From Chondrosia reniformis (lineage: Eukaryota; Porifera; Demospongiae; Chondrillida; Chondrillidae), in assembly GCA_947172415.1 (NCBI GenBank), contig OX359191.1, forward strand, positions 558,001-622,000: 64,000 nucleotides of DNA. The letters are read 5' to 3'. Under the pieces are notes generated by a model, which saw only the letters and a program-made list of their open reading frames with translations, made no database searches and was not told the DNA's origin. Position numbers and translations under genes: made by a program. Of the stretch, positions 1 to 9,920 are shown piece after piece (positions within the stretch are counted from its first letter, which is position 1; each line of letters begins with the position of its first letter).

Positions 1-24
1 CATATGGCATATTATGTACTGTAC

Positions 25-3000
25 CTTTGCTGTTAATGATACATTTTCTTTTTTTCGAAGAGCATCAAATTCACGATTAAGCTCTTCACATTGCTTTCTT
101 GCATGCCTTTCTTTATTCATATATTCGGTACATTCAGACTATACCATATTTAAGGATATATCATATTAAAAAGTAAGTACGTCGTATATACATTATAGTG
201 TGTATACACAATATTTCAGTGTATATACTGTGTATGCATACTTGGGGTATAATTTAAATAGCCACAAATTTGATATTGAGAACATACTCTAGCTTGTGAA
301 AGTTCTACAATTGCTTCTAAATGGAGTTTCTCCAATTCTCTATAGTCAGCATCTTGCTTAGATTGGATCCTCTTCAATTCTAACATGTCATACTCCAGCT
401 TCAGTACTTTCTCCTACATGAATACATAATATATCTGAAGTAATAATCAAGCCACAATCACATATGAAGAGGAAAAAAACATGAAAAAAGTACTTGTTGG
501 AAATCAAGCCGATAACAGCTGAGCTACAACTGCCACAGCAACACTCTCCATTCATGCTCCCCTCTCATATCAACTACTGTACAAAGTTAATAATAATTTT
601 CTCTATATGTATACTAATTGAAGTGATTTATCAGTACAAGCCGATAATCAGAGACCAGTTTCTTACTAATTGGTTGCATTATGCAGCCACATGGTCATTA
701 GATGTAGCCTAACTGTATTACTGTATTCTGGTTAAATAAAACTAACTCCATCCTCCTTTAAATTCTCTTTAGTTTGTTCTAATCCATTTTGTAGTGTGTC
801 TACTGTTGAGCGAAGGTTCTGACAAGTCCTCTTTTCCATATTGAGTTCTTTTGATACAGCATCAAGTTTTACCTACAGTTTGTGACATACAAAAGGAAAT
901 CATTTGTAATTATTTACATAAGTATATCAAACTGTCAATACTTACAATGTACTCTTCTTTTTCTTTCTTAAGTGTATCGATTTTTTCTTCAAGTATAGGT
1001 ACTTGACTTTCTCCTTGTCTAGCTACAGCAAGATCCCTGTTCAATTGCTCCATTTGTGTCTGATAATTGAAATATTTTTACTTGAGGCATATGTCAGCAT
1101 CCCCAAATATGTACCATGCAGTATGCACGTAACTAACCGGCCTAGAACGCAAGTCTCCTTCTAATGCTACCATTTGCAAAATTGAGGTATGTAATTACAA
1201 ATAAATTATAATTGTGTATGAACCTGTATAATATAATATATCTACGAGACGAAGGTAACAACCAGAAATCAGAATGAAAACAATATAGAATGCTATTGTT
1301 TTTTATGCATAACATTATGCTAGTTCAATTGAATTGAGTTTGAGTATACCCAATTAATATAATCTACATACACATGTATTGTAGATCAAGACTACCACCT
1401 GCTTCAACATGGATCAGGGAATCTCCCTTGATCCTATTTGGAATGACCTAGTCAATTAACTCCTTTAGCCTAGAATTCATTTTTATCTTAATTTAATAGT
1501 CAGCGCAATTTCACAATGACATCATCTTTTCACACCTCTCATCCAACTTCTATATAAACCTAAACCATTCCTCATTTATCATGTTTGCTGATGAAGACCT
1601 ACGGGTTGAAACGTACTACCGTAAATCTTCTAAAAATTCGTGAACTTTTGAGACTTTCAATTCTTACTTTTCGAAGTTTAGGAGGAAATATGTACCTCTT
1701 CGTTCGCGTCTTGCAAAAATTAGAGACTTCTTGCGAAATTAGAAGCGTTCTGACGCCATTTTAGGGAGGTACAAAATGGCTGCCTCTGGCTCGTTCTTTG
1801 TCGCGATATCATGCGTTATTCGTGGGTATCATGTCTACAAAGAGATTTGGAGCACCAATATTGGAGAGAACTTCGTGTGCTTCGACGAGGAAGAGAACGT
1901 TCATGACAGGAAAGCGGTAGCAGTGCCCATTTTACACGTGCGTTGCCGAAATTAGAGAGCGTTTCCGAACTTTAGAGTTCGCGAAGAGTTCGAATTTTTA
2001 GAGCGTTTCAGTGCAAGATCGCGAAATGTTTGCGAATATTAGAGTTTCGAATTTTTAGAAGATTTACGGTATTATCAATAATTTATGTTGCTGTTGCTCA
2101 ATAATACCTCTGGATTAAATCATGATCGCAACAAACAACCCTTATCACTTCACATGTATTCTACGAAAAGGGGAGTTTATAGCAAGTAAGCCCGTGTTGG
2201 GCTATCAATGCAAATAATAAACACCACTGGATATTATGCCAACAAAACAAGTGACAATTGTCTACTTGGCTGGGGGACCAAAGTCCTATACAATGACCTC
2301 CCAGTCATCCAATGATGGCAAAAACTTGGTTGGTTGCAATTGGTGTAATATCCAGTGGTGTTTATTATTTGCACATGTATTCTACGTATGTACAACCTAG
2401 TGTATACATAACTGTAATACATTTACAATGTATGTGATGGTATATGCAGTACTCAATAGGAGCTTTCATAATAAATAAGGTTACCATGGTTTCAGTCAGA
2501 CTTCTTGATAAGGTGTCTAGTTCTTGTTTGAACTTGTATTTTTCAAATGTTGCCTTTTCCAACTGTTTCTATTAAAACAGAGTATAAACCTCAAATGGAG
2601 ACTCTGACTTGAAACAAGAGCTAGGCAGCATGTAAGACGGCTAATTGCATACAGTGCTAGACCAATAGTAAAGCATGTAAGGATGACATGGATGTAGGTT
2701 CCACAGACTGGAATAGTCAGCTATGTACGTATATATATAGCTATAGTACATACGTAGCATTACATAGTATGTATACTAGATTGTCTTTCTCTAACTTTAC
2801 TTGTTCAATCTCTCCTTGGTGGATCACAGTTACCTTCTTCTCAAAGTCAGAAAGACCTTCCTCATTCTTCTATATATACAGTAATCAGTGATTGTTGAAG
2901 TTTACAATATATTGGTTTACTTTCTTGAATGTATGTACGTCATCATACGTATACTTTTCTGTTACCTTTTCCATGTCTCCAACTTTCTTCACAGCCTTTA

Positions 3001-5712
3001 AGTATTTCTTCTGTAGGTCATCTCTCTCACATTCCACTTGTGTCTTCTTCACCAAAAGAGCTTCATTGCTTGCTCTGATTGACTCCATATCAACCACCTG
3101 ACCTTGTAACCTTGCAAGGTCAAGATTCTTTTGTTCAACTGTCTTCTGCAGATGGGCAATTCTCTCCTGCAGTGAAATATAGTCCATTAAATTGATACAT
3201 TTCAATACTACTAAGGGAATGCCAAAAGATTAAAACCTGAAATTCAGCAATTTCTCTGTTCTTTGAAATGATGTCAAGCTTAGGATTTTCAACTGTCAAT
3301 GGTTGATCAGATAAAATGGCTTTTCTAGGTACAACACTTGAGCTCTTGGGATTGCATAAAGAGTTAGACGGACAGTAAATACATAAACAAACAGCTTTTC
3401 AAGATACTAACCTCCATTGCTTCAAAAAGAGTGTCCAACTCCATTTTCATCTGTTTTGTTAACAACTAATTTACATAGACAATGCAAAGAAGACATTTAT
3501 ATGACAATTATAGCTATAGCTATCATTGTGTTTAAGACATGTACCTTTTCCATTTCAGGTATAATGTTTGGCTGTTTCTTTAGATGTTGCAGTGTTTGTA
3601 GGCTCTTCAGCAACACTTCTGTAGATTTTGAACCTTTCTCAACTGAAATGGGAGCCGGAGTTGCAGAAGAAATAAAAGCATATTTAAATCCTTAACTGTG
3701 AATGATACAAAAGACAACTCACATGGATCAAACACTAGTACATCAGTAAAGAATCCTGAGGATAGCCGTGGCCTGTACTTCTGAAGAGGGAGACCTTTCT
3801 TCCCAGGAAGTGGAGGCTGCACACAATAACATAGGAGCTAACCAAATAATTACATTGGGGGCTGTGAGGAGGTTATTCACTGAACAAACAGAAATATTCA
3901 AAGAGCACTCTCACCATTAGATCTACTGCAGCTTGGAAGGTATCTGACAAGCCCTTCAGAAGATTAGAAGGTCATAATATTGTAAATGTCCTATAATACA
4001 TACATGGGATTTACCATATATGGATGACATACTTTGGTATTCCTGAACAAGTCTCTGCTGGTCAGAAGACTTTCTCTTATGGGAAGAGTGGCTGTGTTCC
4101 AGTTGACTTCAAAAATGAAGTACCCAGGGACCTCAATCCTTATCACCCTCAGCTCCAGCATGGCCCAGATGACGGGTCCCTTCTGTGTCGCCTCCATTAG
4201 GTGCCTGATGTACCTCTTGGGAATGTGGAAGGTGATGATCGAGCTGTTTCCAGGCAGAGCTGATCCACACTTGATCTGGTCTCTTGGAATGCCGGATCCT
4301 TCAGCTAGTACCACCAACCACAGATTATCACAGCTGTCATAACGCAGCTGAAAAATACTATCCTTGAGAGTGATTTTTGCCTCCACCTCATCTTGATTTG
4401 GCAAGGTTGCTGCACCCTGCAATGATTGCTTATTCTTTGTCATTTCCTTGACTCTGTGATATAATTCGAGGTGGCGATGGTAGTGATCCAAATTGGCAGT
4501 GACTGCCTGATAACATTGATTATCTACTACTTGCACAGCATCAAGAATATCACGCAGAACTGCAATATCATTCCATTCCTTTGGAATATCAAGATATTCA
4601 AATATTTCTTCAGTAGATTTGGCAGACTTCACATCTTCCTCTTTCTTTCCTTCAAGAAGGATACCATCATTAATTATTCCAATAGCTTCTTCAATAACTT
4701 CTTCCTGAAAGGGTTTTAGCAACTTCTGAATCAAAGACACAGTTGGTCGGTATAGTAATTTCATAACATTCTCTGCGCTTTTGACTTTAGAACTCCTTAG
4801 ATAGTATTGCAACCTTTCACGGCACGAATCAGGGGTTATAACATACTTTTCAAGATCTACACTCAGAGGTCTAGCTCCTTTGCTGATCCAAACAGGATTA
4901 GATTCTCTTAGTGCAGGTTCTAAAGGTTATTAAAAGGCAACGGAATAAAATAAAAGCAACCTATATTCTATTATTATTGATAGACTACAAACTATACAGA
5001 GTGCCAAAAACAGATTATCATTAATATAGCATACAACTATAGTTTACAGAGCTAGACTATCCTACCCTCCACATATGCCACTCCTCATGGATCTACCACT
5101 GAGTAAGAGGGAATGTTGGAATGATATGGAGTTTGTATACAACATATACGTCATATTTAAGTCTCATGGGGAATTACATCATCAATGACTTCACGTTAAC
5201 ACCTATAAATATATTGTCTGCATGTTATGCCGGTTATGTAGTATAGACAATCTATGGCTTCATTATTGATCGAAACACCATTGGACTCGCTTGGTGCAGG
5301 GTCTACATGTACAGGTTATTAAGAGTAGCGAGTAATACACCTATCGGTCCGTAGTAGGCTACAACATAATTGACAGACAGTAACTGTACAACTTACCTTT
5401 TGCCATGCTAACCAGGAACTGGTCGATCATCTTTGCCAGTGCTAGTTGGTTACTATGAGTGTCGTCTTCTTTTAAAGCTTCGGAGAGCACTTCGAGCTTT
5501 TCAATCGAAGGATCACTTTTAATCAAAGTAAGCAAACAATCATTCGCGTCATCGCTAGTGGATTTTGATTGGATCGATTTTAAATTGGCATCGTTAATTG
5601 CTTTTTTTCTAGATAATGTCGCCACCCATGTCCTACAATCATTGAATTTACGAAATCGCTGACAAAATTCAGGCTCATCCAGAAACTCTAAGATCTTTCG
5701 TGCCACCTCCAT
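25..5712 (-). CDS. Large coiled-coil protein, 5' part of gene (14 exons, 805 codons), runs off the left edge
   Basis: Not recognised. Exons in transcript order: 5712-5397, 4919-4033, 3952-3914, 3816-3723, 3642-3545, 3450-3412, 3344-3237, 3166-2966, 2869-2801, 2568-2485, 1059-946, 872-747, 413-288, 138-25. All have GT-AG borders and the phases stay consistent for 805 codons, which is strong support for one gene. Residues 1-105 are helical and polar; about 106-400 form a mixed alpha/beta region without a family motif I know; from about 470 on the sequence is heptad-rich and charged (Lys, Glu, Gln, Leu), a long coiled coil whose exons are nearly all in phase 0. The start is the first ATG of the most 5' open exon, shortly downstream of AT-rich sequence. 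A cytoskeletal, centrosomal or scaffold role is only a guess from the coiled coil. The 3' end lies outside the window. Confidence 0.8.
1588..1615 (+). ncRNA. Hammerhead-ribozyme-like motif in a repeat
   Basis: The core elements CTGATGA and GAAAC flank a short stem II (GACC/GGTT around a TACG loop), followed by GTA as the cleavage-type triplet. Stem I is poor (one clear pair), and one extra A lies between CTGATGA and the stem. Sequence after 2072 matches the sequence after the similar motif at 46749, so this belongs to a dispersed repeat that an inverted-repeat element interrupts here. Probably a degenerate relic. Confidence 0.4.
1617..2071. mobile_element. Non-autonomous DNA transposon, about 451 bp, with 24-bp perfect terminal inverted repeats
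   Basis: Positions 1617-1640 and 2048-2071 are perfect reverse complements. If the outer TA on each side is the target duplication, the element is 1619-2069, as expected for a Tc1/mariner-like MITE. The interior is richer in CpG than its surroundings and carries repeated subterminal motifs of the type cgaa(a/t)ttagag. It lies in an intron of the coiled-coil gene and splits a hammerhead-like repeat. No transposase is present. Confidence 0.8.
1776..1955 (+). pseudogene. HIRAN-like domain fragment inside the transposon (59 codons)
   Basis: An ATG in the context AAAATGGCTGCC opens a 59-codon frame. It contains GYHVYKEIW, then GENFVC and ENVHDRKAVAV. The pattern of a Gly-led strand followed by N-x-x-D-x-x-A-V-A-V resembles the core of HIRAN domains, which bind DNA ends in SNF2-type helicases and occur in many lineage-specific animal proteins. 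The C-terminal Gly-(His/Tyr)-(Val/Ile)-Pro part of the domain is missing: the frame leaves the homology after AVAV and stops at TAG. I read it as a captured first exon or fragment. Whether it is expressed cannot be seen. Confidence 0.5.
2210..2372. mobile_element. 163-bp MITE-like element with 27-bp perfect inverted repeats
   Basis: Positions 2210-2236 and 2346-2372 are exact reverse complements. A 14-bp direct repeat (ACATGTATTCTACG) occurs at about 2153 and again right after the element, so the insertion may be larger than the inverted-repeat unit. It lies in the same intron as the element at 1617-2071. No coding capacity. Confidence 0.75.
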
Positions 5713-5826
5713 ATTTGATCATCTGGTACCACGCCTCATAACACTAACACGCCCCATAATAGTCATCGCTTTATATAGGATATTACGAAATATGATTATT
5801 TATATCTAGTAGCTGAAACATAATTG

Positions 5827-6476
5827 TTAATCTAATGCGTCAAGTGTTCCCTTTGCTGGTACAGGTCTGTTTGTCCTAGTCACGTGATCTGCTATCAGGT
5901 CAGGAGGGTTCTCCATCTGGACAATGTGGAAAGGGTTAAGTGATAAAATTGTTACAAACAGTGATGAACCTGGGTGATCTTAACTGGAGGCTTATCAACT
6001 GAAGGTAGCTGCAGAGAGGGATAGAGAGGCTGACATACATGATATGAGGAACACATATGTACAATACATGTTTTTCTGCCATCTAATATAGATATAACTG
6101 ATGAAGACCTACAGATGAAGACCTACAGATATAACTGATGAAGACCTACAGATATAACTGATGAAGACCTACAGATATAACTGATGAAGACCTACAGATA
6201 TAACTGATGAAGACCTACAGATATAACTGATGAAGACCTATATATGATAATCCTCTGTTTGGAAAATAGTTGCTGATTGCTCAACCACATGCAGTATATA
6301 CATACGAGTATATATATGATCATAAGTATACAGCATGGGTCACTGTAAAGTGGATATAAACTTGTGAAATATAATTTATGAATAGTCCATAGTAGACTGG
6401 AGCTCTTGGAGTACCTCCTACTCCCAAGGGAGTTCACCATCAGAGGGGGCGGGGTCAACAAGTCCTTATCAGACAT
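5827..6476 (-). CDS. Tiny three-exon gene, copy A (55 codons)
   Basis: Not recognised. Three short open segments join in phase 0 through GT-AG borders: 6476-6438 (starts MSDKDLLTPPPLM), 6008-5970 (LPSVDKPPVKITQ) and 5916-5827 (starts MENPPDLIADHVT, ends in TAA). The same three segments occur in the same order at 8825-9889, and the intron-exon junctions are conserved, which is the main evidence that this is a gene and not chance. Compared with copy B the middle exon is cut from 61 to 13 codons, with a new GT donor in the right phase. The first intron carries the 23-bp minisatellite at 6088-6243. Further exons could be missed. Confidence 0.4.
6088..6243 (+). repeat. 23-bp minisatellite (about 7 copies) built from a hammerhead 5' half
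   Basis: The unit is CTGATGAAGACCTACAGATATAA in near-perfect tandem. It contains CTGATGAAGACCTACAG, which is exactly the 5' half of the hammerhead-like motifs at 18462 (minus strand) and 46749, but the GAAAC half is absent. It lies in the first intron of the small gene, copy A. Confidence 0.85.
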
Positions 6477-6824
6477 TCTGACTACAACTCCTCCCCTTGC
6501 AGTAGAAACCTGGCAGTTCAAATTAAAAACTTAGGTTTCATCCATATAAAACCTGAGATTTGATCCTCTGACACATATACACCAATGTTGATGCAGATTG
6601 TGCCATATATTTTCTTTTACATCTAATACATACTTTCAAACTTTCTCGTGTATAGTAAATAATTACTAATTCAATAATTTGATCAAGGTGTTATTTATAT
6701 TTACATTTGTGTGTTAACTAGTCAGTTTCACTTTGAAGATCTCTGTGTGGCTAGGTGTATTCATGCTTCAGAATCTGGAACTGCACTAGCCAAGGGATTG
6801 GGACAGATGTCGCTTGTCAATGAT

Positions 6825-6866
6825 TACCAAACGTTTCGACCCAATCTCGGGTCTTCATCAGTGGTA
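6825..6866 (-). ncRNA. Hammerhead ribozyme-like motif of a Penelope-like element
   Basis: Read on the minus strand: stem I 5' arm TACCA, then CTGATGA, one A, stem II GACCC/GGGTC closing a GAGATT loop, then GAAACGTT, then stem I 3' arm TGGTA. Stems I and II are perfect (5 bp each). Stem III would be the minimal, self-complementary ACGT, a form that favours pairing of two ribozymes. Cleavage would fall after GTT. Penelope-like retroelements are known to carry hammerhead ribozymes in their terminal repeats, and this motif lies just 3' of a GIY-YIG remnant on the same strand. The extra A after CTGATGA departs from the consensus core and may weaken activity. Confidence 0.7.
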
Positions 6867-7078
6867 GTGAGATTACAGGGCATGATGACTTATATATCGG
6901 TAGGGGGAGGGGCAGGTGAGATGGCTGTGGGCGGGAAAATAATGGGCGGGAAGCTGGGAGTGTGGGTGGTCACGTGAGGTATATTTTATGCAGTAAGATA
7001 AAAACAAACAGTGCAGTAAGTAAGGAATAAATAGTGAAAGTGTGTGACTGGATGGGTCAAGGGGTGGGTGGGGCTTGA

Positions 7079-7404
7079 CTACTCTGAGGATCGAGGCTGG
7101 CGGACGAGGAGGTCATAAACCGGGGGGAGGTTGCCTTCATCTCTATTCATTGTGTTCAATTCAGATCGGATGTGCCACGATTCCAGCAGGCATCTCTGGT
7201 GATATTGCTGCTGAACATCCATCACTGTGGCACCCTCCCAGTCAATGTCGTGCGACTCCTGTGCAGCATGCTCTGCCACTGCCGACTGTGCCAGGTGTCC
7301 ACTCACTAGAGCCCGTTTGTGTTCCTTCAGCCGTTGGCCCAGTGTTCTGCCAGTCTGGCCTACATACACTCTGGGGCAACTGTTGCACCTGGACCCCCTT
7401 AACT
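7079..7404 (-). pseudogene. GIY-YIG endonuclease domain, C-terminal remnant of a Penelope-like retroelement
   Basis: The minus-strand frame reads CNSCPRVYVGQTGRTLGQRL followed by KEHKRAL, the typical GIY-YIG nuclease segment at the C-terminus of Penelope-like reverse transcriptases, and ends in TAG at 7079. The rest of the ORF (fingers, palm, thumb) is absent: the frame is cut off upstream where the 105-bp tandem array begins. The Arg and Glu positions after the YVG segment are in place, but a truncated protein would not retrotranspose. In the intact element this domain nicks DNA for target-primed integration. The hammerhead-like motif at 6825-6866 marks the 3' flank of the same element. Confidence 0.75.
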
Positions 7405-8366
7405 GTCAGTTTGGGGCTTGCCGGTGCTTAGAGCAAAAAGTGACTTAAGCACCGGCAAGCTTATAAGATGGGCATAGGACAGTTGGCAGACACCTGGACC
7501 CCCTTAACTGTCAGTTTGGGGCTTGCTGGTGCTTAGAGCAAAAAGTGACTTAAGCACCAGCAAGCTAGCTTATAAGATGGGCGTAGGACAGTTGGCAGAC
7601 TCCTGGACCCCCTTAACTGTCAGTTTGGGGCTTGCTGGTGCTTAGAATAAAAAGTGACTTAAGCACCGGCAAGCTTATAAGATGGGCATAGGACAGTTGG
7701 CAGACACCTGGACCCCATTAACTGTCAGTTTGGGGCTTGCTGGTGCTTAGAGCAAAAAGTGACTTAAGCACCAGCAAGCTTATAAGATGGGCATAGGACA
7801 GTTGGCAGACTCCTGGACCCCCTTAACTGTCAGTTTGGGGCTTGCTGGTGCTTAGAGCAAAAAGTGACTTAAGCACCAGCAAGCTAGCTTATAAGATGGG
7901 CGTAGGACAGTTGGCAGACTCCTGGACCCCCTTAACTGTCAGTTTGGGGCTTGCCGGTGCTTAGAATAAAAAGTGACTTAAGCACCGGCAAGCTTATAAG
8001 ATGGGCATAGGACAGTTGGCAGACACCTGGACCCCATTAACTGTCAGTTTGGGGCTTGCTGGTGCTTAGAGCAAAAAGTGACTTAAGCACCAGCAAGCTA
8101 GCTAGCTTATAAGATGGGCGTAGGACAGTTGGCAGACTCCTGGACCCCCTTAACTATCAGTTTGGGGCTTGCCGGTGCTTAGAGCAAAAAAGTGACTTAA
8201 GCACCGGCAAGCTTATAAGATGGGCGTAACACAGTTGGCAGACTCCTGGACCCCCTTAACTGTCAGTTTGGGGCTTGCCGGTGCTTAGAGCAAAAAGTGA
8301 CTTAAACACCAGCAAGCTAGCTTATAAGATGGGAGTAGGACAGTTGGCAGACACCTGGACCCCTTA
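7386..8366. repeat. Tandem array of nine roughly 105-bp units, each with a 15-bp-stem hairpin
   Basis: Each unit holds the arms GCTTGCCGGTGCTTA and TAAGCACCGGCAAGC around a 15-nt loop (first copy: arms 7416-7430 and 7446-7460), followed by TTATAAGATGGGC and a spacer containing CTGGACCCC and AACTGTCAGTTTGG. Some units have a T in the left arm and the matching A in the right arm (GCTTGCTGG with CCAGCAAGC). Seven of nine hairpins are fully paired, one has a T/G (wobble) pair and the last has two mismatches. A short GCTAGC insertion follows several hairpins. No reading frame. Confidence 0.9.
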
Positions 8367-8824
8367 ACTGTCACCTTTTGCCATTCACCAAGCAAAAGGA
8401 ATAACTAAGGTGTTCTATAATGTATTGTTTTATTACGGCTACTTTAACACAGCTACGTACATATGTGTACGGAGTCTGTAAGCTGGTGCTTATCGATGTA
8501 CCGTTATACTTATAATTATATAAATGTAATATAATTATAATTCTTGATGGTGCCTAACCACTTTTGTATACACTTTAATAGCTCACTTTTTGTGTACCGG
8601 TACCAGCACTTTAACGCAATACGTTCCGTTACCAGTACTGTAATGTTACTCCAGCCACTGTGTAACTTTCACAATTATTCGCATGTAGGGGGTCCTACCC
8701 TGGTCCTGCAAAATGTGTTTATCTGAAATGTGCTAAAATCAGTACCATAATAGTATATCCATTATAAGGTTAAAACCCCAAACACACATGGCAAAAATTA
8801 AAAGCAACTGTTATTCTATTATTA

Positions 8825-9889
8825 TTATTGAGATGGTCTAGTGCGTCGAGTTCCCTTTGCTGCTACAGGTCTGTTTGTCTTAGTCACGTGATCTGCTATC
8901 AGGTCAGGTGGGTTCTCCATCTGTACAATGTGGAAAGGGTTAAGTAATAAATCAATTAATACATCTAATAATAGAGGTACAGTGTAACAATAGGAATGCT
9001 ATATAGTGGTTATACAATGCTATAGATGTGGGTGCAGGAAGGTGTGTTACCAGACCTGCGTGGTCCCCTGCACTGGTTCACAGCTCATCTTGGGTTGTCG
9101 GATTGATCTGGTCTTGCCAGTTAGGTTGTGATTGGTGCTTGGTAATGGCTGCAGCACATTTCTCTCCGCACAGTCCAGTTCTCCTTGATAGGACAGCCTG
9201 TGGGTGAGCTTAACTGGGGGCTTATCGACTGAAGGTAACTGCAGAGAGGAATAGAGAGGCTGACATACATGATATGAGGAACACAAATGTACAATACATG
9301 TGCACTTCATTTACTAGCTAGCTAGCGCTTCTGTTACTTTTCTCATCTCATACATGTGATCCCTATGGCTTAATTCTTTGTTTGAAGAATAGTTGCTGAT
9401 TGCTCAATAAATTTCTTCATCATTTATACATAATACAGTGTAACCACTATATAATGTGGACACTTGAAGAGCTGTCAAGCATGGTCTTTAAAACATACAC
9501 ACTCTCTTTTCAGGTTATAAGAGTGATATACAGTACATATATGTAGAAAGAGTATGAGAAATTCACGGCAGCTCACTTAATTAAAACGTTTTAGGTTGAA
9601 ATTAACATTTTGAATACTGAATTATTACATGTTTGTTAGTCAGTGGATCAGTATATCAGTTATATTTCACACTAACCATATGCATCCAGTATATATATAC
9701 ACTGACAGTATACCTATTATAAAATAACTGTATACTACACAAGTATACAGAATGAGGTCACTGGAAAGTGAATATATATAATATGACTATAAATAGCCCA
9801 TAGTAGGCTGGAGCTTATGGATTATCTATCTACTCCCAAAGGAGTTCACCATCATAGGGGGGCGTGGTCAACAAGTCCTTATCAGACAT
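8825..9889 (-). CDS. Tiny three-exon gene, copy B, with a frame change in exon 1
   Basis: Paralogue of the gene at 5827-6476. Segments: 9889 to about 9851 (starts MSDKDLLTTPPYDG), 9238-9056 (61 codons, starts LPSVDKPPVKLTHRLSYQGE) and 8920-8825 (starts MENPPDLIADHVT, ends in TAA after RRTRPSQ). Exons 2 and 3 join in phase 0. In exon 1 a one-base difference from copy A changes the frame just before the conserved donor, so exon 1 would no longer join in frame; copy B is either dead or uses another start or donor. Function unknown. Confidence 0.4.
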
Positions 9890-9920
9890 TTTGACTACTC
9901 TCAGGTAACTCCTCCCCTTG

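Noticed and set aside
6088-6243. CRISPR-like array
   Set aside because: Units are directly adjacent without unique spacers; it is a minisatellite in an animal genome.
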